Of a stretch of 64,000 nucleotides of DNA, positions 55,731-64,000 are shown in pieces (the first letter of the stretch is position 1; each line of letters starts with the position of its first letter). The stretch comes from Bombyx mori. Taxonomy: Eukaryota > Arthropoda > Insecta > Lepidoptera > Bombycidae. The notes beneath the pieces are model-generated. The model did no database searches and had not been told where the DNA came from. It saw only the letters and a list, made by a program, of their open reading frames with translations. Position numbers and translations under genes: made by a program. Where the stretch lies: positions 5,456,001 through 5,520,000 of the forward strand of contig NC_085109.1 of assembly GCF_030269925.1 (NCBI RefSeq), written 5' to 3'.

Positions 55731-57851
55731 ATTGTACGCACTAAACGCCTATTTTGATGAACGATACTATTCACGTAATTTCAAGATTGCAGGATGTAGT
55801 TGACAATTTCGTTCCACGCAAATTCATAATATGTTTATACACAAGACAATATGTACATATCGTCTTTTCGCATTAAAAGTATACAATTCCCAAAAATATT
55901 TGAAACTGAGTTATATGAGAGTATATAATATGCGGAATCATTTGGTATCACCAGTATTTTTCTCATAAATACCTACTGTCAAAAGAACGTTGTTTAGTTT
56001 TAGTTTTTTTTTTAGTTTACCTTTGTGTTGACTACTATTAACCAAATTAATACATAATTTTATCTTACTTTAAAAGACAATGTAACTGGTAAAAAATAAA
56101 AAATAAATGTTGCAAAGATGATTAATATAAAAAATATTACATGTTAAGTAAACCTTTAAAACACTCCTCTGTAAAATTAGTAAGTTTTGAAATTATACAG
56201 TTTTAATGCGAGAGGACGATATATCCTTTAACCATAACACAACGCAATGAAAAAATAGTAACCAAATTCTATATTTTGTTTTATTGAATTTTAAGTAATC
56301 ATGTATCTGTAACTAAATTTCTTGATACTTTTAAATATATAATAGGTTTAATTACAGTTTATTTTAAACAAGATTATATTTAATGGAGGCCTAAATTTCA
56401 AAGAATACCGACAATGAAATTTATCTATGATTTACATTATCTTACTAACAATTGAACCGTAATTGAAAAAATATCTAATGAAAGTAATTTTAGTAATTCA
56501 TAGATGATAATCGACAAGTTCTCAATAAATTGCATTTGCTATCAAATTTGGACAACTATGTCACTATTGACACAGTTGTCCAATTAGCGTTTTTGCAAAA
56601 TTCGCGAGTAATGCATTATAATTCTTGAAATTGATAAAAAAAAATAAAAAAAAATGCTTCAAATTTATTTCGTCGTCAACATTCCAGTTAACTTCAGTAT
56701 TACCTATTCTTTTAGAAATAGGCTTACATTTTAAACTCATATAGATACCAATTAGATGGGTGAAATTAGTACCTCTCTATCAGTTAAACTTTCCTAATAT
56801 TAACTGAAAATATTCAATTCTACCGTTATTTTCTTTTTTATTAAAATTATAAATTTTCTAACAAAGAACTGTTAGTTGTCAAAATCAAAAATATTCAAAA
56901 CTAACTAAGTTAGAAACATATTTAATCTAAAAATGCAGGAAATCATAAAACATAAAAAAATTATGCATATAATATTTCATGACGTCACCGCTTTACCGTG
57001 CGGGCGTGTGAGAGAGATAGCGATTCATATTTTCAGTACGCATGTATCTGTGAAATATTAATTTCGACGTTATTTTATAAGTAATTATGATGCAATTTTT
57101 TTAAGAAGTTTGCTTTTAATTTTAATGGCGTAAAATTTAAATGTACATTTTCTCTTTTTTTGTAATAATTTAATTATTTAAATTCAGCTTATGGAGATGA
57201 AGCAGACAGTAATTACACATGACTATGGCTTTTCTAAATTATTTAGATATGGTATAGATAGGTAACTACAAATTAATATCTGAACAATAAAAATAAATCT
57301 TACACAAAACAGCCAAGTTACAGATAGACACATATTATTACATACATAATCTTGCCGTCAATGCTGTCAGTCCTTCATGGAGATCAAAGTTTGAAATAGA
57401 CCGAAATTCCAGGTATGCAAATTAAATGTAACAAAAAAAAAGACGTGAAAATTATCGAAACAATTTAACTTCGATTCAAAAGATATTTAACGACCGAACG
57501 TAGCTTTAGAAGAAGTCTAGATAATTTCGTTCGCTTGGAACGCAGGGAAGTTTAAAAATAAGGACGATATTCCGTTGGGAATTAGATCCTATTCTAATTC
57601 GGACCTTTCTAGAAAACGTGCCATCTCGTCGCCTGTCGAGTAGGCCTCCGGGCCCTCGCTATATCGCACGTCAATAGTCATTAAACCAATTTGCATCTTG
57701 AAACGATTCCTGTATACCTAACTAATGATAGAATTGGGCTGTCAGAGAATTGTTTTTTTACAATGAAATAGTAACCTATATTTTAACGGGATTCGGTCAA
57801 TGCCATATCTCTATTCTTTCACAAGTACTCATAGTGTTGTTTAATGTATGA
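55731..57851. other. intergenic, nothing recognised
   Basis: About 2.1 kb, AT-rich and without gene, RNA or repeat signatures; the longest stretch with nothing identifiable in the right half. Confidence 0.4.
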
Positions 57852-58074
57852 CTAGCCGTACTCGCCCGTTTCGCTGGCCATTTAAAATTAACATTATTTA
57901 TTGTCATTTTTATTAGGGAGTCCAACACTCATATAAATATTAGCCTATCCATTAATTAGGTACCTACATGTATTTTCTACATGGATACCAAGTCTCAAGT
58001 CAATCGGATGCATGGTTCAGTAGTTATAACGGAACATCCGTAAAAACCACTGTAGATTTATATATTAGTATAGA
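57852..58074 (-). mobile_element. Helitron-like nonautonomous element, family 3, copy 2
   Basis: Plus-strand ends A|CTAGCCGTACTCGCCCGTT and ATTAGTATAGA|T. AACGGAACATCCGTAAAAAC and TAGCCTATCCATTAATTAGG are shared, reversed, with 53249-53497. Confidence 0.72.
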
Positions 58075-59167
58075 TTGTTTTACAAAAGTTTTGCAATTTT
58101 GCAGAAGCGTCCGCAGCGTAATCGACAAAAACGCCCGTGACAAATTAATGTGTAATGTGATCATCCGGCGGTCGTAAGAAAACACGGATAAATTTATCAT
58201 CTGCTCAAGATCGATGAAGGAATTCGGTGGCATTCCTAACATAGTGTGAAATCAGAGTGAAAAAATAAACGCTGATGGCATTTTTATTAAATGAAGTCAT
58301 ACTGAAGAACATAATTTGATTAAATACGCGTATCTAAGAAATTATTTAAGTCTTGTAAAGCTATAATACGCTCGTACTTCTATAGCGACTGTCGTCCAAT
58401 ATTTACTGGTTGTTTTTTTCAATATTTTAAGTGCAACATTTGTTTGATTTGATAATTTAATTTTGGATTTGTTCGTTTTTTTGAGGCAGACGTGCTCATG
58501 GTCTCTCTAATTTACTATGTATACCAATTTCCAGCGGTCGAATTTTGACCATGACTATAGACACCTTAGAATTTAGATAAAGTTTGTCTATATTTATTAT
58601 TACAATAACATTTTATCTTTAACTATTATTGAATCTAATTAAAAAAAATAGGTATAGGTAGAATTGAAACTGAAAAACCACTCAGCAAAAAAATCAGTTG
58701 ACAGAGGAAAAAATAATATTTATTCTTCTTGTTTTTTTTTGTATACTTACGTTACTCACTGATTTTCCCTCCAAGATATTAATAACAATGCAACGTCGGC
58801 GACATATGGATAAGCACTGAGCTTGGAATTTGTAGACTTGATAAAACTACTAAATTATATTAGTAATTTATTAACTGAATCTTTACTCGGTTCGCCTTCG
58901 AACTCATTTCAAACAATGAATCTATTCTTTGACCTCATGTACATACTTTCACGACCCATCTGATGTTTTGCAGTCATGATAAAACGACATTATCCTTTAC
59001 AGTAGAACATAAGAACAAAATCATAATTCCATTATTCTCTTCAATGAGTAGTACAATCATTTAAACAATACAATCCAGACTTCGACATTATCTCTGAAAA
59101 TGCTAGTTGTTATTTAATAGCAGACGTGTGGATGGATTCTTACTAAAGGGGTTGGTTACCCGAGGCG
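58075..59167. other. intergenic, nothing firmly recognised
   Basis: AT-rich. A possible degraded LINE-A tail lies near 58475-58530 (GGCAGACGTGCTCATGG). Opposed frames near 57968-58242 partly overlap the Helitron-like element and are not genes. Confidence 0.35.
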
Positions 59168-59345
59168 ACAGCCCACTAGGTATATGAAAGTAAGAACTTA
59201 CAGTTTCTCGACGGATCTTTTCAGTGGTTCGCAATTCCTATCCAGTAGTAGATTCAGCGAAGTACTGCTCTTGTTAGGGTTAGTGTTAGCAATTCTCTCA
59301 GAATAGCCCCTAAGGCTACAAGCGATTGTGTATGAGAAAAAATAT
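59168..59345 (+). mobile_element. family B (BMC1-like) degraded copy, plus orientation
   Basis: ACAGTTTCTCGACGGATCTT, TTCAGTGGTTCGCAATTCCT, AGTACTGCTCTTGTTAGGGT and AGCCCCTAAGGCTACAAGCG. Old, with many substitutions. Confidence 0.7.
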
Positions 59346-59411
59346 ACGTTCTATAATTTAATGTGCTAATTATATCATGTGAGAAACAATCAGTATTTAC
59401 TGGAAACAATG

Positions 59412-59570
59412 TTTTTTTTTCTACCTATGCTTGATAGCCTTGAGAGGCTATTTCAGCTTCACCCTAACGTGTGTAGGTGAGCTCACGGGGCTCAAAAAGT
59501 GTTCCTAACACGTACCCTAGCAGTGCTTCGCAGAATCTACCACCGGATCGAAAACGCGACCCACTGAGAA
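59412..59570 (-). mobile_element. family B (BMC1-like) copy
   Basis: CTACCTATGCTTGATAGCCT, GTGAGCTCACGGGGCTCAAA and CTTCGCAGAATCTACCACCG. It is truncated at CCACTGAGAA, and a short piece (GCAAGAG) is deleted before CAGTGCTTCG. Confidence 0.88.
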
Positions 59571-61122
59571 TGTTTATGATACACAAAGCGTTACATCTGT
59601 TAACCCGTGAACACCTGAAAATGTAACTTCAATTCAGTAGGGATTTTTAAAGCTTCATATTATATATCAGACTATCACATCAGCCGCTAATAAAACACCC
59701 ATAATTTTGTATGAAAATTAAAATTTATTAGTCAACATTCTTAACGTCTCATATAAAGTAATTAATATTTAACTTGGCAGTAAAACATAGTTCGGTAATC
59801 GATGGGATGTATGATTCGATTCCTTATTTTAGTCATCGAACACAATCTTAATATAATATCACACAAAGAAGAACCGTATCGATGTTACAAAACAGAAAGT
59901 TTTTATTTCGTTCAAATTAAAAGGTACACAAAAAAAAAGAAAGCAATTTTTACGCAAATATGCAATCAATCTAACAAAAAAAACGCGTATTGATTTCACA
60001 ATCAAACTTTTTTGATTATCGTTTCGTGTTAACCAGAATAACACTCATTTAGATAACGATAATCGATTTCAATCATAGTTTAAATCGCATCCTTATTTCA
60101 CACGGATCATCATACATACAATCGAATGATTGATTGCAATCGAGTTTATCAATCGAATCGAGCGTTTTCGTAACAAAATCAATAAATGCTTAACAATAAC
60201 TTAACGATTAAGCCTCAACACTTAGAACTAGTTTATTGAACACTGACTTCAGAGCGAGGGCAAATTTAGTGAAACTTCGATGAATGCGTTTAGGCAAACA
60301 GAAAATTTCTTGTTCACTTAAATTAAAACTAAATTTAATATTTTACAAAGTAGTTAATGACTGAGATGATGAGCATTTTGTTTTTTGTATAATCTCACCA
60401 TTATTTCGCAACATTTTTACGTTTGCGCTATCAATGCCGCCATTTTTATTATAAACAAACGCATCTCTTCATAATTATGTATCTGACGTCTACCAATCAA
60501 CGAATTCCACTACTATTCGTATCAAATGCTCATATATACTGTTAGTGGACGCATTGTAAGCCCGCACTAGTCAGTCCCAACATTTATTTCTGACTCAGTA
60601 AAAGCTACCATAGTAAAATTATATAGGTTCCCACAGATACAATTGATAGGCCATTTTAATGTGAAATCTACTATGACTCTAAGAATGAAGAGTGTTTGGA
60701 AGCCACAATAAAAGACAGACATATTAAATGGCAGGTATGTTAGTCATATCTACCAACAGTAACAAAATTTGTCTAACACTTCGAGACGAGAGATATCTGA
60801 AATCAAAATTTCTACGCCTCGTACTGTCCTCTGATTAAGTAAGTTGTAGAAACCAATATCTCATGTCCCATCGTTAGATCTTTTCCTGTGGCCACTGTGG
60901 ATCCTAGCCACACGCGATTTAGTGGTGGGCAAATATTAATAATAACCGGTAATAAACATTTTAATAGCACTACAAACACCACAACGATAACTTAATTTTA
61001 AGTTTATCACAGTGCTAACGTTTACCCTGCTACTAATTGTACAACTTAGTATTATAAAAATATTTTTCAAGTTTTCACGAAAATTAAGCATCGGTGGCGT
61101 TTAGGGTCACTTTAAAACGCAC
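59571..61122. other. intergenic with a Bm1 scrap, no gene
   Basis: AT-rich. Around 60540-60605, TAGTGGACGCATTGTAAGCC and TTTATTTCTGACTCAG resemble the Bm1 5' part in plus orientation. The frames at 59802-60044 are mutual shadows. Confidence 0.35.
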
Positions 61123-61160
61123 TATACTACTGCTGCTACTACTACTACTACTACTACTTC
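61123..61160. repeat. (CTA)n microsatellite
   Basis: ACTATACTACTGCTGCTACT followed by about seven more ACT units, with one imperfect section (CTGCTG) at the left. Confidence 0.9.
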
Positions 61161-61220
61161 TAAACGGCCGATGTAGAGAATATCATGCAATTAATTATTA
61201 GTTCAACTAACGACCGTTAT

Positions 61221-61230
61221 ATACGGACGT
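61221..61230. repeat. target-site duplication, left
   Basis: ATACGGACGT, identical to 61544-61553, brackets the family B copy. Confidence 0.88.
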
Positions 61231-61543
61231 TTTTTTTTCTTTTTATGCTGATAGCGTTGAGAGGCTATTTCAGCTTTGCCTTGACGTGTAGGTGAGCTCA
61301 CGGCGCTCAAACCGGGACTGTTGCTAACACTGGCCCTAGCAAGAGCAGTGCTTCGCAAAATCTGCCACCGGATCGGAAACGCGACCCAGTGAGAAGATCC
61401 GGCGAGAAACTGTGGGTTGTGTCTGTGGGTTAATTTACTCGTCGAGCCCTTTGTCGCAAGCGACGGGTTCGGCAAGGACGGCGACCGGTGCTTGAGGTAC
61501 CTAAAAGCACCGTTAACGGATCGGGAGGATCCGTAATGACGTG
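61231..61543 (-). mobile_element. family B (BMC1-like) complete unit with TSD
   Basis: A 313-bp insertion with poly-T at the left and GGGAGGATCCGTAATGACGT at the right, flanked by a perfect 10-bp duplication of ATACGGACGT. Poly-A plus TSD shows insertion by target-primed reverse transcription. The interior has the CGTCGCAAGCGACG palindrome. The 90-codon minus frame lies within the repeat. Confidence 0.95.
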
Positions 61544-61553
61544 ATACGGACGT
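61544..61553. repeat. target-site duplication, right
   Basis: ATACGGACGT, matching 61221-61230. Confidence 0.88.
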
Positions 61554-61742
61554 ACAAGCGGTGTTCGATTTCGAAATATTTACACAATCTTAAAGAACCG
61601 CAGACAGTGCGAGTTATTGCTGCTCAAAACTACACATCGGACACCTAACGAATAATCGTTTTTTTTTTTTTATTAATCATATTTTTATGAAAAATCTTCT
61701 TTTTCTCCATCTTATCCTACTAGGTGGGGTCGGCACAGCTAA

Positions 61743-61880
61743 TTATTCTCTTCTATCAGCCGTCATCTCAACACTCACTCCTCTCTCTCTCATATCGTCA
61801 TTCACACACTCCATCCATGTCTTCTTCGGTCGACCTCTTCCCCCTCTACCTTGCACTACCATTTCCATACATCTCCTATT
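61743..61880 (-). mobile_element. RTE-type LINE, RT C-terminal fragment
   Basis: On the minus strand, about 45 codons end in TAA and encode GRGRPKKTWMECVNDDMR, then RGVSVEMTADRRE. This is the same RTE C-terminal motif as at 37534 and the window's right edge. The usual VWK.KTCC end is lost: the stop comes right after RRE. It lies next to a T-rich run at 61660-61671. Confidence 0.75.
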
Positions 61881-61961
61881 ATTATGAAAAATGTCCATGA
61901 AAAATGTAAAGTACTCGAACCGTCGAAAAGAACATTATGATAATGAAAACAAACATGATAT

Positions 61962-62397
61962 TATGGAGCCTCTGGGTCTGCGGAGGGACTTCGGTTCCCT
62001 CTGTATTTTGTACCGTATGTTCCATGGGGAGTGCTCTGAGGAATTGTTCGAGATGATACCAGCATCTCGTTTTTACCATCGCACCGCCCGCCACCGGAGT
62101 AGAGTTCATCCATACTACCTGGAGCCACTGCGGTCATCCACAGTGCGTTTCCAGAGATCTTTTTTGCCACGTACCATCCGGCTATGGAATGAGCTCCCCT
62201 CCACGGTGTTTCCCGAGCGCTATGACATGTCCTTCTTCAAACGAGGCTTGTGGAGAGTATTAAGCGGTAGGCAGCGGCTTGGCTCTGCCCCTGGCATTGC
62301 TGAAGTCCATGGGCGACGGTAACCACTCACCATCAGGTGGGCCGTATGCCCGTCTGCCTACAAAGGCAATAAAAAAAAAAAAAAAAAAAAAAAAAAA
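61962..62397 (+). mobile_element. LINE-A: CR1/jockey-like retrotransposon 3' end with poly-A
   Basis: A 5'-truncated non-LTR retrotransposon. The open frame from 61962 to the TAA at 62320-62322 encodes about 119 residues of the reverse-transcriptase C-terminal region, with LCILYRMFHGECSEELF and, nearer the end, LPRTIRLWNELPSTVFP then FKRGLWRVL. These are typical of CR1/jockey-group proteins and are uninterrupted, so the copy is fairly young. The RT catalytic core is absent. The 3' UTR is short (TGGGCGACGGTAACCACTCA, CCATCAGGTGGGCCGTATGC), then GGCAATAA and 27 A residues. Its tail is shared, with changes, by the Bm1 SINE and recurs as truncated copies at 14778, 20588, 35250 and 43418. An open frame extends upstream to about 61891 but looks like unrelated flank. 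Confidence 0.85.
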
Positions 62398-62598
62398 TTA
62401 AGCTGTAAGAAAATAATTTCTATTAGATCTACGACCCGTGAAAACCGAAGGATATATACTACATAGGTACATAATTGAGAAAATTATTTTATGTTCATAT
62501 CACTCGAATAAACCTTTCCATTTTTGAATTGACATCGACTTTTCAGCCTCCAAAATCAATCAAATACCGTCACGCCATTATTTAATGATAATAATAGC
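62398..62598. other. intergenic, nothing recognised
   Basis: AT-rich gap between two retroelements. Confidence 0.4.
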
Positions 62599-62818
62599 AG
62601 GGAACACATCACACGCGGTCATCTAACTAGCTAGCTAGGATTCCCTGTGCTATGGGAACCAGAGATTGTCATACATCCTTATATACCTTTAAATATATAC
62701 AGACATATAGATATTAAACACCCAGACAAAGAGCAAACAAAACCGTTCATCACACGAATGTTGGCCCGATAGGGGAATCGAACCCACGAAACTCGGCCGA
62801 GGAATTTGAGGCGATAAG
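62599..62818 (-). mobile_element. second tRNA-derived SINE family, best copy
   Basis: GGGAACACATCACACGCGGT, GATTCCCTGTGCTATGGGAA, TTTAAATATATACAGACATA, AAAGAGCAAACAAAACCGTT, then GGGGAATCGAACCCACGAAA, whose reverse contains the B box GGGTTCGATTCC. The A-box end is degraded. Shares its order of blocks with 31866-32084. Confidence 0.72.
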
Positions 62819-63261
62819 TACTTCAACACAATAAATTCTCCGAAATTTAAAACAAATAAAGAATACCGACTTCAACGAAATAAAATTACAATATCATCAA
62901 TGTAGCAGTCGAAGTCAATTAAATAGGCATCGTTAAGGATAACTCAAAAACTACCGCTCAGATCTTAATAAAACTTAAATAGGAACCTATGATAAGCACC
63001 AAACCTTTCAAAAAAAGAATCATCAAAATCGGTTCACATAGAAAAAAGTTCTGAGGTAGCACGCAAAAAATAGATAAGTCGAATTGAAAAACTTCACGCG
63101 TTTTTTTTAAGTCGGTTAAAAGCCGCGTTTACTGAATTTTCTTCACAACTACTTCAGTCGTCGACTACAATCAGGTACAATAACAGCATGTTTAACTTTT
63201 ATACATAAAGATAACAAGGAAGGAATAAAAAATGTGTGCGTGTACTAGTGTACACACGTAA
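62819..63261. other. intergenic, nothing firmly recognised
   Basis: AT-rich. AATCGGTTCACATAGAAAAA at about 63027 resembles the 'flanking host' phrase common to insect nonautonomous elements, but no ends were found. GTGTGCGTGTACTAGTGTAC with ACACGT at about 63234 is a near palindrome. Confidence 0.35.
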
Positions 63262-63542
63262 GAAGTGAAACTTCTTTATGGCCTTATTTTTCGAAAAATG
63301 ATCTACATGCAACTTTCTAGAAATTGGTTAAATAAAGTTAAATTAGATAAAGTTTAAACAAAAGGATTTTATTATCATAGACATGAATACAAAAAAGTTA
63401 AATTAGATAAAGTTTAAACAAAAGGATTTTATTATCATAGACATGAATACAAAAAAGATGGCGCGTAACGGAAAAATGTGACGCGTAACCGAAAAATGTG
63501 ACGGTAAATTTTTTTCCAACGCCGATAAGGAAGTTTCACTTC
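63262..63542. mobile_element. MITE-like element with ~22-bp inverted ends
   Basis: GAAGTGAAACTTCTTTATGG at the left is mirrored by GATAAGGAAGTTTCACTTC at the right (63521-63542), with two or three mismatches. The interior carries a perfect 60-bp tandem duplication and a shorter doubled GCGTAACSGAAAAATGTGA motif near 63463-63503. No ORF. Confidence 0.6.
63334..63457. repeat. perfect tandem duplication, 60-bp unit x2
   Basis: AAAGTTAAATTAGATAAAGT ... GACATGAATACAAA is repeated without a mismatch, starting at 63334 and 63394. Perfect identity means a very recent duplication or an assembly artefact. Confidence 0.95.
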
Positions 63543-63886
63543 AAAAAAAATACTGAATCAGTGCAAAAAACGAACTATAAACTATGTATTAAGATTTTTG
63601 AAAGAGATTCCTTATGTAACGCTGTATGTTATTAATTGCAGTTTAAGAAGTGGGACATACGCGCATGCGCAGAGGTCGTGAATCTGCGGCCCGCTTCAAC
63701 GATTCAAGGGACCCGCAGCCTAATCCTAGACCTATTTTGTACCTTTCCAATACGAGAGAGCGCATACCTGAAAGACTACGGTTACAAATGGCCAAGGAAA
63801 CCAGTGATGTCACATAGCAAAACTAACCTACAACTAAACCAATATTTCTAATTACAATTTGAAGCAGGATTACGTGGGGCTGAAGA
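63543..63886. other. intergenic, no gene called
   Basis: A plus frame at 63636-63851 (71 codons) follows an acceptor-like TTATTAATTGCAG|TTTAAGAAG at about 63642 and includes a GC-richer part. It could be a terminal exon, but I recognise no family. Confidence 0.25.
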
Positions 63887-64000
63887 AACACATCATCATT
63901 CATCATTCTCCTGCCCTTCTCCCAGTCACCTGGGGTCGGCGCAACATGTTTTTTCCTTCCATACTCTTCTATCATATACCATTTCTTCTTTCACGCAATC
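63887..64000 (-). mobile_element. RTE-type LINE 3' end, running off the window
   Basis: In reverse it encodes DCVKEEMVYDRRVWKEKTCCADPR and a stop, followed by GGGAGAAGGGCAGGAGAATG and an ATGATGAATGATGATG tail. This is the same RTE C-terminus as at 37534. It continues beyond base 64000, so its length is unknown. Confidence 0.78.

Noticed and set aside
1..64000. CRISPR array, prophage, operon or other prokaryotic system
   Set aside because: Composition, SINEs, poly-A tails, splice-interrupted zinc-finger gene and lack of long ORFs all point to an insect nuclear genome.

Overview
This window is a TE-rich, AT-rich eukaryotic intergenic or intronic region from a lepidopteran insect, most probably a silkworm (Bombyx mori or a close relative). 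The call rests on many copies of the tRNA-derived SINE Bm1. It is supported by RTE- and CR1/jockey-type LINE 3' ends and several families of Helitron-like elements. There are no prokaryotic-style operons, rRNA genes, CRISPR arrays or autonomous transposons with intact ORFs.

Only one host protein-coding exon is well supported. It lies on the minus strand at 5334-5551 and encodes the N-terminal 72 codons, plus two bases, of a small C2H2 zinc-finger protein of the odd-skipped family, closest to Drosophila drumstick (drm). The exon ends at a clear splice donor, so the gene continues to lower coordinates, possibly beyond base 1. GC-enriched blocks at about 3250-3560, 6080-6240 and 27840-28760 stand out from the background and may be promoters or untranslated first exons. 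None can be assigned to a transcript from sequence alone.

Most of what can be annotated is repeats. (1) About 23 readable Bm1 copies plus scraps lie in both orientations. One (29251-29694) keeps the tRNA-like head with A and B boxes, while about twelve start at the same internal point. (2) Thirteen copies or fragments belong to a second poly-A repeat, here called family B, which resembles the 3' end of the Bombyx LINE BMC1 (name tentative). Three share the same 5' boundary and one is flanked by a perfect 10-bp target-site duplication. (3) LINE remnants comprise a CR1/jockey-like RT C-terminus with poly-A at 61962-62397 (LINE-A) plus scattered copies of its 3' tail, another with a (TTA)n tail at 24281-24848, several 3'-UTR-only copies, and four RTE fragments. 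(4) Six families of short elements have TC...CTAG ends and sit between A and T, as Helitrons do. (5) At least five palindromic MITE-like elements are present, two of them the same 173-bp family. (6) A second tRNA-derived SINE family occurs in several copies. Local tandem duplications and microsatellites complete the picture.

The most instructive observation is that the 3' tail of Bm1 closely resembles the 3' tail of LINE-A in this same window, as expected if the SINE uses that LINE's reverse transcriptase. I did not find a convincing new gene system. The best leads are the SINE/LINE tail match, the recurrent headless Bm1 boundary, the fixed 5' boundary of family B, a Bm1 copy with an inverted core, and a few perfect inverted repeats.
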